Made by a program: the position numbers and the translations under genes
The notes under the pieces: model-generated
Databases searched by the model: none
Told to the model about the DNA's origin: nothing
The model's input: the letters and a program-made list of their open reading frames with translations, nothing else
Part shown: positions 35,372 to 44,000 of the stretch, piece by piece
Numbering within the stretch: the first letter of the stretch is position 1
Layout: each line of letters starts with the position of its first letter
Source: Aminobacter sp. HY435
GTDB lineage: Bacteria; Pseudomonadota; Alphaproteobacteria; Rhizobiales; Rhizobiaceae
Direction: 5' to 3'
NCBI RefSeq assembly: GCF_027568395.1
Contig: NZ_JANKZL010000012.1
Location: forward strand, 156,311-220,310
DNA: 64,000 bases

Positions 35372-36231
35372 AGCCGGCTCTCCCCGAGAATGCCGTTCGG
35401 CCACAACAGCAGGAAGGCGACCATGGCGAAATAGACGACAATGCCCGGATAGGCGGGCAGGAACATGGTGTTGAGCCCGTCGATGACGCCGAGCAGGACC
35501 GCCGCGATGAAGGCGCCGCGCACATTGCCCAGCCCGCCGATGACGACGGTGATGAAGGCGAGCAGCAGGAAGGTGTCGCCGAGCGCGGGCGACAGCGTCT
35601 GGTTGGGCAGCAGCAATCCGCCGGCCAGCCCGGCGAGCGCGAAGCTGCCGCCGACCGCCGCCATGATGCCGGCCGGCACGTTGATGCCCAGCAGTTCAGA
35701 CATCCAGCCGTCGCGGGCAATCGCGGTGATCATCTTGCCGGCCCAGGCGCGATGGATGACGAAGTCGAGCACCAGGAAAACGACGATACCGGAGCCGATG
35801 ATGAACAGCGAGAAGGAGGGGATGAACAGCCCGGCGATCTCGACGCCCGTATCAATGCCGGGAGGTGGGTCGACGGACAGGAATTCCAGCCCCCAGACAA
35901 GCTTCACGAAGCCGACGCAGACCAGCATTACGGCGAAGGTGGCGATCAGCATGTAGTGCTCGTCGACATGCTGGATGCGCCTGAGGACGAAACGCTGGAC
36001 AACGATCCCCAGCACGCCAACCACCAGCGCCGCGACGACGGCCGCGGCGACGAGCGCCAGGACCGAGCGCGGCGCCGAGCCGACGAGCGAACTCGCGACA
36101 TAGGCGCCGATCATGAAAAAGGCGCCATGGGCGAAGTTGAGGATGCGCATGATCCCGAAGACGAGGGTAAGACCCGCGGCGACGAGGAACACGGCCATCC
36201 CGGTCGTGAGACCGTTGACCAGCGTAAACAT
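35368..36231 (-). CDS. Branched-chain-amino-acid-type ABC transporter permease (LivH-like)
   Basis: A 287-residue permease with the LivH signature GIMRILNFAHGAFFMIGAYVA (about residues 26-46) and GLGNVRGAFIAAVLLGVIDG near the C-terminus. It lies 17 nt after the binding-protein gene and overlaps LivM by 4 nt. The sequence is hydrophobic throughout, as expected for an inner-membrane subunit. Confidence 0.92.
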   Translation of the reverse strand: MFTLVNGLTTGMAVFLVAAGLTLVFGIMRILNFAHGAFFMIGAYVASSLVGSAPRSVLALVAAAVVAALVVGVLGIVVQRFVLRRIQHVDEHYMLIATFAVMLVCVGFVKLVWGLEFLSVDPPPGIDTGVEIAGLFIPSFSLFIIGSGIVVFLVLDFVIHRAWAGKMITAIARDGWMSELLGINVPAGIMAAVGGSFALAGLAGGLLLPNQTLSPALGDTFLLLAFITVVIGGLGNVRGAFIAAVLLGVIDGLNTMFLPAYPGIVVYFAMVAFLLLWPNGILGESRL

Positions 36232-36248
36232 CTAGTGCTTCCCCCGAC

Positions 36249-37493
36249 CTAGTTGAGTTTCTTGCCGGGCGTCGCCGGCTCGAGGAACTCGGCACCCGGA
36301 AGCTGCGCCGTTTCGAACACGCTCCAGCCGTTGGCGTTCTTGTCGTCGCGGCCGAAGCGGATGTAGGTGAGGTCGCCGGCAAAGCCGTGGTCTTCCTTGC
36401 GGAAGTGGATGTTGCCGAGCGCGCCCTGCGGCGTTTCGGTCTCGATGGTCGGGATCAGCTTGGCTGCGTCCATCGAACCGGCCTTGGCGACGGCGTTGGC
36501 CAGCGTCAGGATGCTGTCGTGCGAGACGCCGATGTACCAGTTGGGGAATTCGTCGCCGCGCAGCTTGATGTAGGCCTTGTGCACCTCTTCGCTGACCGGA
36601 TTGTCCTTGTTGGCCGCCGGGTACCAGCCGGTCCAGCTCCACAGCGAGGCGGGCGTGTTGGCGCCCATCGCCTTGGCGATGGCGAACTCGTTGGCCGAGT
36701 CGCACAGCACCTTGAATTTCTGGTCGAGGCCGAAGGTGCGCGCCTGCTTGTAGTAGCTGATGGCGTCGGCGCCCTGCAGCACGTTGAACAGGCCGGGCGC
36801 GCCGGATCCGATGATGTTGGAGATCTGGTTGCGGAAATCGGCGCCGCCATAGGGCACCAGAACGGGGTCGAGAATCTCGACCTTGCGGCCGGCCTTCTCG
36901 GTTTCCGCAGTCAGGCCTTTCGCAAAGGCGTTGGTGATGTCGGCCAGTGCCGTCACGTCCGAGCGCAGCATCGCCCACTTCTCGATTTCCGGATGCTTCT
37001 GGGCCATCAGGGTGCCGTACCCGCCGAAGCACATCGGCGACGAGAAGCCGAGCCGGAACGCGCGCCGGTTGAAGGCTTCGTGGGTGAGCGCCAGTGCCGA
37101 TGCGCCGACCATCACCATGGTCACGTCCGCTTCATCGAGCAGCGGCAGCGTGCCGAGCAGGTTGGCGGTGAAGGTGCCCTGGGCAAACAGCTTGATGCCG
37201 TTGCCGGTCAGCTCGCGGAACGCGGTGACAGCGCCCTCGGGCGAGTTCTTGTCGTCGCGCACCACAAGCTCGATCTTCGAGCCGTTGATGCCGCCGGCGG
37301 CATTGATGCGCTCGACGGCGATCTCGCTGCCGTCCTTGATGTAGTTGCCGTACACCTGGCCTGGCCCGCTCAGCGTGGTGATCAGGCCGATACGCACCGT
37401 ATCACCCTGCGCTGCGCGCAAAATGCCCGGCATGGCCAATGCGCCGATGCCTGCAGCGGTCGTCGTCAGAAAATGTCTTCTGTTCAATCTCAT
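36249..37493 (-). CDS. ABC transporter substrate-binding protein (LivK-type), predicted Tat substrate
   Basis: A 414-residue periplasmic binding protein of the Peripla_BP_6 family. The N-terminus MRLNRRHFLTTTAAGIGALAMPGILRAAQGD has a twin-arginine motif NRRHFL and a short hydrophobic stretch, so it is probably exported folded by Tat, unlike the three other binding proteins here. The mature part begins VRIGLITTLSGPGQVYGNYIKDGSEIAVERINAAGGINGSKIELVVRDD, the usual domain 1 start. It gives the importer its specificity; the ligand is not evident. A stem-loop lies just upstream. Confidence 0.92.
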   Translation of the reverse strand: MRLNRRHFLTTTAAGIGALAMPGILRAAQGDTVRIGLITTLSGPGQVYGNYIKDGSEIAVERINAAGGINGSKIELVVRDDKNSPEGAVTAFRELTGNGIKLFAQGTFTANLLGTLPLLDEADVTMVMVGASALALTHEAFNRRAFRLGFSSPMCFGGYGTLMAQKHPEIEKWAMLRSDVTALADITNAFAKGLTAETEKAGRKVEILDPVLVPYGGADFRNQISNIIGSGAPGLFNVLQGADAISYYKQARTFGLDQKFKVLCDSANEFAIAKAMGANTPASLWSWTGWYPAANKDNPVSEEVHKAYIKLRGDEFPNWYIGVSHDSILTLANAVAKAGSMDAAKLIPTIETETPQGALGNIHFRKEDHGFAGDLTYIRFGRDDKNANGWSVFETAQLPGAEFLEPATPGKKLN

Positions 37494-37510
37494 GTCTTCC
37501 TCCCAAAAGA

Positions 37511-37530
37511 CCGGGGTTCCTCCGCCCCGG
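37511..37530 (-). other. Intercistronic stem-loop before the binding-protein gene
   Basis: Six-bp G+C arms CCGGGG and CCCCGG enclose an 8-nt loop in the 52-nt gap between the CoA-ligase gene and the binding-protein gene. It is probably an RNA stability or processing element. Confidence 0.4.
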
Positions 37531-37545
37531 ATATGAAATGCCTGG

Positions 37546-39039
37546 TCAGTTCATCAGCAGGACCATCTCCTTGACCCGCGAACGCATGATCTGGCCGGTG
37601 GCCGGCGTCTTCGGCAGGTCGTCGACGGCGACGATCTTGCGTGGATGCTTGAATGCAGCGAGCGCGCCGCCGAGATGCGAGCGCAGGACGTCGAGGCTTG
37701 GACACTCGCCGGGACGGTCGAGCACGACGGCTGCGCAGACCAGTTCGCCCCAGACCGGATCGGGCAGGCCGACGACGGCGACCGAGCGGATGCCGGGGCA
37801 GCCGGCGAGTGCAAGCTCGACCTCTGCCGGGGCGACGGTCTCGCCGCCCGAGCGAATGACTTCGCGGCGGCGGCCGGTGATGGTCAGGTAGCCTTCGTCG
37901 TCGGCTTCGACGAGGTCGCCGCTGCGGTACCAGCCGTCGACAAATACGTCCGCCGTCTGATCGGGCAGTTCGAAATAGCCATCCATCATGCTCATCGAGC
38001 GCAATTGCAGTTCGCCGTCGACGATCCGTGTCTCGTGGCCGGGCATCGGCAGGCCGACGCTGCCCGGCTTGAGCTCGATGTCGGAGTCGTTGAGGCCGAG
38101 AGCGCCGCCGAATTCGGTGGAACCGTACATCGCTGCCCGGTAGGCACGCGGGAAACGGGCGCGAATGCGCTCCATCAGCACTGGGTCGAAGCTCGAGGTT
38201 CCCGATGCGGCCGAGCGGACGACCGCGCCGTCGAAGGGTGTCTTGGCGGCAAGCACGCGCTCCCAGATCGCCGGGATGCAGTACAGGAAAGCCGGCTTCC
38301 AGCGGTCGATCGCGCGCGCCAGCATCTCGCCGTCGGGACGGCTGACGAAGTGGGCGGCGCGGCGATGCGCCCAGTTTTCCATGAGATAGTTCCAGCCCGC
38401 CCAGTGGAACATCGGAAACGTCATCAACTCGCCGCGTCCCCCCGAAGTGACGAAGCGCGACGCGCCAAGATAGGAGCGCAGCCAGCTCGCCTTGTGGGAC
38501 AGCACCACGCCCTTCGGCAGCCCGGTGCTTCCGCTGGTCAGGAAAATGGCGTGCGTATCGCTTTCAGCTACGCCAAGGTCGGGCAGGGCGTCGGTGCTGG
38601 CCTTGCCGGCCAGCGCGTCGAGGTTGATGCCGGCCGTGGCATTTTCGCCTGCGCCGAGTACGGCGACCGGGATGCTCAGGCCGGACACGCTGAAGCTGCT
38701 GCCGTCCTGGCGGGCCGGATCGAGCACCAGCAGGTCGGGGCGGATATAGCCGGCTATCGGGCGGATTTCTTCCGGCGACAGCGCCGGGTTGATCGGCACG
38801 AAAGCGGCGCCGAGCCGTTGGGTGGCGAAATAGAAGCCGAGATGGTCGAGCGCCATCTCGGCCTGAAACAGGATGCGGCTGCCGCGCCCGATGCCGAGGA
38901 CCTGCAGTGCGCGCGCCATGGCGTTCGCAGCCTTGTCGACCTCGGCAAATGTAACCGTCCGCTCATCGAGCGAGGCCGCGAGCGCGTTGGGTGTCGAACC
39001 GACGGCGAGATCGAGAATGCGATGGGTCAGGCAGAGCAT
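37546..39039 (-). CDS. AMP-dependent acyl-CoA synthetase/ligase family protein with altered A10 motif
   Basis: A 497-residue adenylate-forming enzyme fold. The P-loop FLTSGSTGLPKGVVLSHKASW (about residues 171-191) is intact, as are YGSTEFGGALG and DGWYRSGDLVEADDEGYLTITGRRREVIRSGGETVAPAEVE. The C-terminal A10 loop reads LPKTPATGQIMRSRV: Gln483 stands where the catalytic lysine normally is. Without that lysine, adenylation is usually severely weakened, so the enzyme may depend on another residue or have changed function. It lies 4 nt after the oxidoreductase beta gene, so it is part of the same operon. Confidence 0.87.
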   Translation of the reverse strand: MLCLTHRILDLAVGSTPNALAASLDERTVTFAEVDKAANAMARALQVLGIGRGSRILFQAEMALDHLGFYFATQRLGAAFVPINPALSPEEIRPIAGYIRPDLLVLDPARQDGSSFSVSGLSIPVAVLGAGENATAGINLDALAGKASTDALPDLGVAESDTHAIFLTSGSTGLPKGVVLSHKASWLRSYLGASRFVTSGGRGELMTFPMFHWAGWNYLMENWAHRRAAHFVSRPDGEMLARAIDRWKPAFLYCIPAIWERVLAAKTPFDGAVVRSAASGTSSFDPVLMERIRARFPRAYRAAMYGSTEFGGALGLNDSDIELKPGSVGLPMPGHETRIVDGELQLRSMSMMDGYFELPDQTADVFVDGWYRSGDLVEADDEGYLTITGRRREVIRSGGETVAPAEVELALAGCPGIRSVAVVGLPDPVWGELVCAAVVLDRPGECPSLDVLRSHLGGALAAFKHPRKIVAVDDLPKTPATGQIMRSRVKEMVLLMN

Positions 39040-39043
39040 TGTC

Positions 39044-39832
39044 TCATTCCGAAGCTGAAATGTCCTTGATCTCGCCCAGCGGATAGGTCTTGCCGAGCGA
39101 CTCCATCATGTAGTCGGCGCCGCCCGATGCTGGCACGAACCAGCCGGTCGGGCACATTGTCAGGATCTCGACGAGGCTGAGCCCCTTCTTCTCCATCTGG
39201 CGCTGGAAGCCCTTGCGGATCAGGCGGCGGGTCGCGGCGATGGAGGCGGCGTTGTGCACCGAGCCTCGCGCCACATAGGCCGCGCCCGGCATGGCCGCCA
39301 CCATGTCGCCGATGACGATGGGATGGCCGTGATAGGCCGCGTCACGGCCTTCCAGTGTGTTCTTGGTGCGCTGGCCGATGACCGAAGACGCCGTCATCTG
39401 GCCGCCGGTATCGCCGAACACGCCGTTGTTGAGGAGGATGCAGGTGATGTTTTCGCCGCGCGCGGTGGCATGCAGGATTTCGGCCAGGCCCTCGCTGGTC
39501 ATGTCGCCGTCGCCCTGCAGCGTCCACACGGCGACGTCCGGGCGCATGCGCTTGAGGCCGGTCGCGACCGCGGGGGCGCGTCCGTGCAGGCAAAGCGTGG
39601 AGTCGACATCCATCGTCATGATGAAGGAGCCGTAACAGCCGTGCCCGATGATCGATACGTTCTTTTGGGCTAGGCCGAGTTCTTCGATGACCTCGAGCAC
39701 CAGGCGGATCGCCACCGGCTCGCCGCATCCCGGGCAGAGGTGGTGTTCCTCGGTCTGCAGCAGCGTCGGCTTGAACGCTGCGACCTTGTTGGAAGGCGCC
39801 TCGGGCGGGCGCGTGGTCATGACGATGCTCAT
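39044..39832 (-). CDS. 2-oxoacid:ferredoxin oxidoreductase, beta (TPP) subunit
   Basis: A 262-residue thiamine-diphosphate subunit of the KorB/VorA type. CPGCGE (Cys33, Cys36), Cys in GHGCYGS (residue 66) and a later Cys in TMCPTG are the cluster ligands. GDGDM (residues 107-111) through NN (135-136) is the TPP motif. It oxidatively decarboxylates a 2-oxoacid to an acyl-CoA while reducing ferredoxin. The ATG overlaps the alpha stop (ATGA). The four-gene form with separate gamma and ferredoxin subunits resembles 2-oxoisovalerate and 2-oxoglutarate enzymes; the specificity is not readable. Confidence 0.92.
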   Translation of the reverse strand: MSIVMTTRPPEAPSNKVAAFKPTLLQTEEHHLCPGCGEPVAIRLVLEVIEELGLAQKNVSIIGHGCYGSFIMTMDVDSTLCLHGRAPAVATGLKRMRPDVAVWTLQGDGDMTSEGLAEILHATARGENITCILLNNGVFGDTGGQMTASSVIGQRTKNTLEGRDAAYHGHPIVIGDMVAAMPGAAYVARGSVHNAASIAATRRLIRKGFQRQMEKKGLSLVEILTMCPTGWFVPASGGADYMMESLGKTYPLGEIKDISASE

Positions 39833-40905
39833 TGGCTGGCTCCGTTGATGGCTAGCTCGATGCGCTCGCGGATAACAGTCGCATCCATGAGGGGGCCGAG
39901 GTTCAGGCCGGATTCGTCGAAGCTGACGCCGCCGATGGCCTTGACCATCTTGCGGTCGCGCACGTTGAGTTTGACGTCGTCGATCATCTGGCCGGCGTTG
40001 AGCTCGAAGACGAGCACGCGCTTGCAGTGCTGAGATGCCCTCTCCAGCGCCTCGCCCGGATAGGGCCACAGCGTGATCGGGCGGAAATAGCCGACCTTGT
40101 GGCCGTCGGCGCGCATCTCGCGAACGACGTGCTCGACGAATTTTCCGCCGCTGCCGAAGGCGACGACGAGGGTCTCGGCATCTTCGACGAACCCGTCCTC
40201 ATGCCGCGCCTCGACCTCGGCGATGGCGTCGAACTTGGCGGCGATGCGCTCCCAGTGCTTGCTCGGGCCAGGGCCGGGATCGTTGGTCTTTCCGCAGCCG
40301 AAGGTCCAGATCTGGCGCGACTTGCCGGTGCCGCCGGAGGTGCCGTCGAGCTGCCAGTCCTTGGGTGGCAGCGGCTCGAGGTCGAGCTGCGGCAAGGTGG
40401 TGCCCATCTGGGTGCGGGCGAGCAGGTTGTCGCCCATGAAGATCACCGGCACGCGGTATTTGTCGGCGAGGTGGAAGGCGAGCTGCGCATGCTCGACCGC
40501 CTCGTGCAGGTCCTTCGGCGCCAACGTGATGGTGCGATAGTCACCCCAGCCGCCGCCGCGCGTGGCCTGGAAATAGTCCTGCTGGTTGCGCGCCATGTTG
40601 AAGATGACGACCGGCGTCTCGTTGAGCGCGGCTTCCGCGATGGCCTCCTGCATCAGGGCGAGGCCCTGGCCGCACGAGCCGCTGGCCGCGCGGAAGCCGC
40701 CGGCGGCGGCGCCAAGTGCCATGTTGACGCCCTCGATCTCGGTCGCGGCGTTGATGCATACGCCGTCGTGGCGCGGCAGCTTTTCGGCCATGTATTCGAG
40801 CAGCTCGGTCGCCGGCGACATCGGGTAGCCAGCATAGAAGCGCAGGCCCGCCTGGATCGCTGCCTCGACGATCGCCTCGCTTCCGTCCATCAGGCGCATC
40901 GTCAT
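39829..40905 (-). CDS. 2-oxoacid:ferredoxin oxidoreductase, alpha subunit
   Basis: A 358-residue subunit beginning MTMRLMDGSEAIVEAAIQAGLRFYAGYPMSPATELLEYM, the pyrimidine-binding domain with the YPxSPxTE motif of KorA/VorB. The C-terminal transketolase-like domain contains VVAFGSGGKFVEHVVREMRADGHKVGYFRPITLWPYPGEAL. The start ATG at 40905 overlaps the last base of the ferredoxin-subunit stop codon (TGATG). It forms the catalytic core with beta. Confidence 0.92.
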   Translation of the reverse strand: MTMRLMDGSEAIVEAAIQAGLRFYAGYPMSPATELLEYMAEKLPRHDGVCINAATEIEGVNMALGAAAGGFRAASGSCGQGLALMQEAIAEAALNETPVVIFNMARNQQDYFQATRGGGWGDYRTITLAPKDLHEAVEHAQLAFHLADKYRVPVIFMGDNLLARTQMGTTLPQLDLEPLPPKDWQLDGTSGGTGKSRQIWTFGCGKTNDPGPGPSKHWERIAAKFDAIAEVEARHEDGFVEDAETLVVAFGSGGKFVEHVVREMRADGHKVGYFRPITLWPYPGEALERASQHCKRVLVFELNAGQMIDDVKLNVRDRKMVKAIGGVSFDESGLNLGPLMDATVIRERIELAINGASQ

Positions 40906-41162
40906 CACTGGATCCTTTCGGCGTCGGAGCCCGAAACGATCGGCTCGTGGTACTTGTAGACTTCGAAGACGAAATCCGGGCAAACCTGCTGGCAGGCGGT
41001 GCAGCCGGTGCAGCCGGGCGCAAGCTCGGGGTAAAGATAGCCTGTCGCATTGCCGGTCCTGGACATGGTCAGGACCCTCGGCGGACAGGCAACGATGCAG
41101 AGTTCGCAGCCCTTGCAGCGGTCGGCGTCGATGACGAGTGTGCCGCGCGTGACCTGTCTCAT
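40905..41162 (-). CDS. 2-oxoacid:ferredoxin oxidoreductase, delta (2x[4Fe-4S] ferredoxin) subunit
   Basis: An 85-residue dicluster ferredoxin. Two motifs, CKGCELCIVACP and CTGCTACQQVCP, each provide four cysteines. It overlaps the gamma stop by 4 nt (ATGA) and the alpha start by 1 nt. In four-subunit oxidoreductases this subunit passes electrons from the TPP/cluster site to free ferredoxin, for which the 7Fe ferredoxin encoded divergently at 41887 is a candidate. Confidence 0.93.
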   Translation of the reverse strand: MRQVTRGTLVIDADRCKGCELCIVACPPRVLTMSRTGNATGYLYPELAPGCTGCTACQQVCPDFVFEVYKYHEPIVSGSDAERIQ

Positions 41163-41740
41163 GCGACCTCCCGGGCGTCGAAGTCGACGGCGAAGGCCAA
41201 AGCCGTCACGGCAGCCGCGCCGGCCCGGATCGCTCGCTCGTTGGCCTCGATGTGCTGGCGGCGATACGAAGGGATCTGTTCGGCCATCGCTGCCACCGCG
41301 CTGTCGATTTTCACCGCGCCAGTGAGCGCGGCGAAGGCGCCCAGCATGACCATGCCGGCGGCCATGCGGCTGCCTTGCTCGGTGGCGATCGCCGTTGCCG
41401 GCAGTCTGACCAGACGGTGCCTGTCCATGTCGGGCAGGTCGGCGGCGATGGTCTCTTCGGCCAGTACCAGGGAGCCGGGCCGCAACCTTGAGCCGACGCG
41501 TTCCCAGAACAGATGCGACAGGGCGATGGCGGTGCCGGCATGCGGCAGGATCGGCAGCGCCTTGAGCGGCCGCGCACCAATGACGACGGTGCCGATCGAG
41601 CTGCCGCCGCGCATGTGGCCGCCATATTCGCCGGCCAGCATCACATGGCGTCCGTCTCGTATGGCTGCCAGCGCCAGCGACTTGCCGACAAGCTGGATGC
41701 CCTGGCCGCCGATGCCAGAAATGAAAAGGTCGAGTTCCAA
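41159..41740 (-). CDS. 2-oxoacid:ferredoxin oxidoreductase, gamma subunit
   Basis: A 193-residue gamma subunit beginning MELDLFISGIGGQGIQLVGKSLALAAIRDG, the GxGGQG motif of the POR gamma family, followed by EYGGHMRGGSSIGTVVIG. It is the first gene of the minus-strand run and lies 146 nt from the divergent ferredoxin gene. This subunit binds the CoA moiety in characterised enzymes. Seeing a complete oxygen-sensitive enzyme in a probably aerobic soil bacterium suggests micro-oxic use or an oxygen-tolerant variant. Confidence 0.92.
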   Translation of the reverse strand: MELDLFISGIGGQGIQLVGKSLALAAIRDGRHVMLAGEYGGHMRGGSSIGTVVIGARPLKALPILPHAGTAIALSHLFWERVGSRLRPGSLVLAEETIAADLPDMDRHRLVRLPATAIATEQGSRMAAGMVMLGAFAALTGAVKIDSAVAAMAEQIPSYRRQHIEANERAIRAGAAAVTALAFAVDFDAREVA

Positions 41741-41798
41741 CTAACCCCTCCCGGTTACTCGTGGCTCTACAGCTACGGGCATCCGGTTTCGGGCGCAA

Positions 41799-41850
41799 GA
41801 CATTTTTTCTATCTCGACTAGAAATTTCTTGTTGAACAACAAAAAATGTC
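41799..41850. promoter_or_regulatory. Divergent promoter region with nested inverted repeats
   Basis: Outer perfect 10-bp arms GACATTTTTT (41799-41808) and AAAAAATGTC (41841-41850) enclose the palindrome AGAAATTTCT (41820-41829) and the dyad TTGTTG-AA-CAACAA (41829-41842). A string of the form ACTAGAAATTTCT, two bases, then TTGAACA (41817-41838) recurs with one missing A at 43120-43140, ahead of the SDR gene. The 146-nt gap must serve both the oxidoreductase operon and the ferredoxin gene. Control by the TetR protein encoded at 42230-42967 is inferred. Confidence 0.6.
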
Positions 41851-41886
41851 AGCTAGCTTCCGGCCACCGCTTTGAAGGAGGGACCA

Positions 41887-42222
41887 ATGGCCTATGTGGT
41901 GACCGACGCCTGCGTGCGCTGCAAATTCACCGACTGCGTGGCGGTATGCCCGGTCGATTGCTTTCACGAAGGCGAAAACATGCTGGTGATCGACCCGGAG
42001 GTTTGCATCGATTGCGGCGTCTGCGAGCCGGAGTGTCCGGCCGACGCCATCCTGGCCGACACCGATCCGCGGGCGGAAAAGTGGCTGGCGCTGAACAGGC
42101 AATATGCGGCGAAATGGCCGGTCATCGCGGCCCAGCTGCCGCCGCCCGGGGATGCTCAGGCCTTCAAGGGCATCGAGGACAAGTTCGAGACCCATTTCTC
42201 GCCGGCTGCGGCGGCGCGCTGA
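41887..42222 (+). CDS. fdxA: 7Fe ferredoxin (FdxA family)
   Basis: A 111-residue ferredoxin with one [3Fe-4S] and one [4Fe-4S] centre. Cysteines 9, 12, 17, 21, 25, 40, 43, 46 and 50 follow the FdxA pattern ([18 protein letters not shown] then [12 protein letters not shown]). It has the C-terminal extension of about 55 residues typical of the family. AAGGAGGG precedes the ATG at 41887. It is divergent from the oxidoreductase operon and so is a plausible electron acceptor for it. Confidence 0.93.
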   Translation: MAYVVTDACVRCKFTDCVAVCPVDCFHEGENMLVIDPEVCIDCGVCEPECPADAILADTDPRAEKWLALNRQYAAKWPVIAAQLPPPGDAQAFKGIEDKFETHFSPAAAAR

Positions 42223-42229
42223 GAGGCTG

Positions 42230-42967
42230 CTATTTTCGTGGCGAAAGCCCGTCGAACAACACGTCGAGAATGCTGATGGCCAGCTCGGTAGGGGTGAGGC
42301 CGCCCGGCTTGTACCATTCGCGGGTCCAGATCAGCGTGCCCTGCAGCACCTGGTTGGCCAGCGACACGTTGATGCCGGACCGCAGCTCACCCGCCTCGGC
42401 TGCCGCGGTCATCAGGTCGCGCCAGATCTTGTTGGTCTCGTTCAACAGCCCGAAATGCCGCTCGCGCACATCCTGCGGGATCTGGTTGATGACGTTGCCA
42501 TGAGCGGCGATGTAGTCGAGCTTCTGCAGCGTCGTGTTCAGGTAGGTGATCGCCGCTGCTTCGATGCGTTCGCGATAGGGCGTATCGGCGGGCAGTTGCT
42601 GCAGCGTTGCCAGCAACCTGACGTGCAACTGCCGCGTCAGGCTGTTGATCATCTCCTCGACCAGCACGTCCTTGGTCGGGAAGTGATAGCGCAGCGCCGT
42701 GACATGCAGGCCGATCTCGTCGGAAATGTCGCTGAGCTTGGTGAGTTGGTAGCCCTTCTGGGCAAACACCTTGGCGGCGGCGTCCAGGATCTTTTCCTGG
42801 ACGCCTTCGGTCTTGCGGCTCGGCTTGCGGCCCGAGGCGTTGCGGGCCGTGCGGTTGAGTTCGCGCGTGCCTTCTGCCTCGATGATTGTCAGCGCTTCGG
42901 ATTCGTTCGTCGTCATTCTTCCGCCGCTCGAGCCTGCCGACTCGCCGTGCCTGTGTTCCCGGACCAT
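42230..42967 (-). CDS. TetR/AcrR family transcriptional regulator
   Basis: A 245-residue regulator with an N-terminal extension of about 55 mostly polar residues. The HTH is EKILDAAAKVFAQKGYQLTKLSDISDEIGLHVTALRYHFPTKDVLVEEM, and the ligand domain includes WTREWYKPGGLTPTELA, like regulators of acyl-CoA and aromatic pathways. The ATG at 42967 has AAGGAGG 10 nt upstream; a GTG at 42988 is an alternative. It sits convergent with fdxA (7 nt apart) and divergent from the SDR, between the two copies of the shared ACTAGAA motif. Confidence 0.86.
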   Translation of the reverse strand: MVREHRHGESAGSSGGRMTTNESEALTIIEAEGTRELNRTARNASGRKPSRKTEGVQEKILDAAAKVFAQKGYQLTKLSDISDEIGLHVTALRYHFPTKDVLVEEMINSLTRQLHVRLLATLQQLPADTPYRERIEAAAITYLNTTLQKLDYIAAHGNVINQIPQDVRERHFGLLNETNKIWRDLMTAAAEAGELRSGINVSLANQVLQGTLIWTREWYKPGGLTPTELAISILDVLFDGLSPRK

Positions 42968-43119
42968 GTGTAACGTGCCTCCTTGCACTCAAGCCACTGC
43001 TTTCCCACTCGTGGCTGGCCATGCGCGTCGGCGGCCCGGCCATCCGGGCGATGCATGGAGTGTGGCTTCGTCGGGCGTTCAGAATCGCTCACAGGATGGC
43101 CATCGCCGTGGACAAGGCA

Positions 43120-43140
43120 ACTAGAATTTCTACTTGAGCA
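43120..43140 (+). promoter_or_regulatory. Second copy of the shared ACTAGAA-TTTCT-TTGA motif
   Basis: ACTAGAATTTCT, then AC, then TTGAGCA lies 54 nt before the SDR start and matches 41817-41838 except for one missing A and three substitutions. It sits in the 226-nt gap between the divergent TetR and SDR genes. A shared binding site for the TetR protein is the likely explanation. Confidence 0.5.
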
Positions 43141-43193
43141 TGAAATTTATCCGGGTAAGTTGCGCGGCAGCGCTCTCGCGAAAGGCAGCGATC

Positions 43194-43949
43194 ATGTTCG
43201 AACTCGATCTCAAGGGGAGGCGTGCTGTCGTCGCCGGCGGCAGCAGGGGGCTCGGCCTGCATACGGCGCTGGCCTTCGCCAGGGCTGGCGCCTCGGTCTC
43301 GATATGCGCCCGCGGCGAGGCCGATCTTGCTGCCGCGCGCGACAGCATCGCAAGCCACGGTGTCACCGCCCATGCCGCCTATTGCGATCTCGGAGAACTG
43401 TCCTCGATCGACAACTACGTTGCGGAGGCGGCAAAAGCTCTCGGCGGCATCGACATCCTCGTCAACAACGCCACCGGCAAAGCCAGTTCGGACACCGAGC
43501 ACGACTGGGCGGCGAGCCTTGGGATTGATGTCCTTGCCACTGTGCGGGCCTCGCGTGTCGCCCAGCCTTATCTGGAGCAGGGCAACGCCTCGGCGGTGGT
43601 CAACATCTCGTCGCGCACCGCCTTCGGACCGGCGCCGACAACGCCGGCCTATGGCGCGGCGAAGGCCGCCGTCATGCACTTCACGCAGTCACAGGCCGCG
43701 GCGCTGGCGAAAAAGGGTATTCGCGTCAACTGCATAGCCCCGAGTTCGCTTGAGTTCCCAGGCGGCTGGTGGGACAAATGCCGTGACGACAATCCCGAGC
43801 TCTACCACAAGACCAAGGCCAGCTTTCCCTTTGGCCGTTTCGGCACGCCCGAAGACATTGTTCGAGCCATCCTGTTTTTTGCCTCGCCGCTGAGCGGCTG
43901 GATCACCGGCCAGACGCTGCTGGTCGATGGCGGCCAGACCTTGAGCTGA
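43194..43949 (+). CDS. SDR family oxidoreductase
   Basis: A 251-residue short-chain dehydrogenase. The cofactor motif is AGGSRGLGLH (about residues 14-23), followed by NNATG in place of NNAG. The catalytic Ser is in NISSRTAFG, and the active-site Tyr and Lys are in AYGAAKAAV; GWITGQTLLVDGGQTLS ends the protein. ATG 43194 with AAAGG upstream puts the Rossmann motif at the usual distance. It shares a promoter motif with the ferredoxin/oxidoreductase region, so it probably acts on an intermediate of that pathway, for example a hydroxyacyl-CoA. Confidence 0.87.
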   Translation: MFELDLKGRRAVVAGGSRGLGLHTALAFARAGASVSICARGEADLAAARDSIASHGVTAHAAYCDLGELSSIDNYVAEAAKALGGIDILVNNATGKASSDTEHDWAASLGIDVLATVRASRVAQPYLEQGNASAVVNISSRTAFGPAPTTPAYGAAKAAVMHFTQSQAAALAKKGIRVNCIAPSSLEFPGGWWDKCRDDNPELYHKTKASFPFGRFGTPEDIVRAILFFASPLSGWITGQTLLVDGGQTLS

Positions 43950-44000
43950 TGTCGGCAACATCTCCGTAGCGCTTCCCAACTCGGAGGCCAAAATCGAAGC

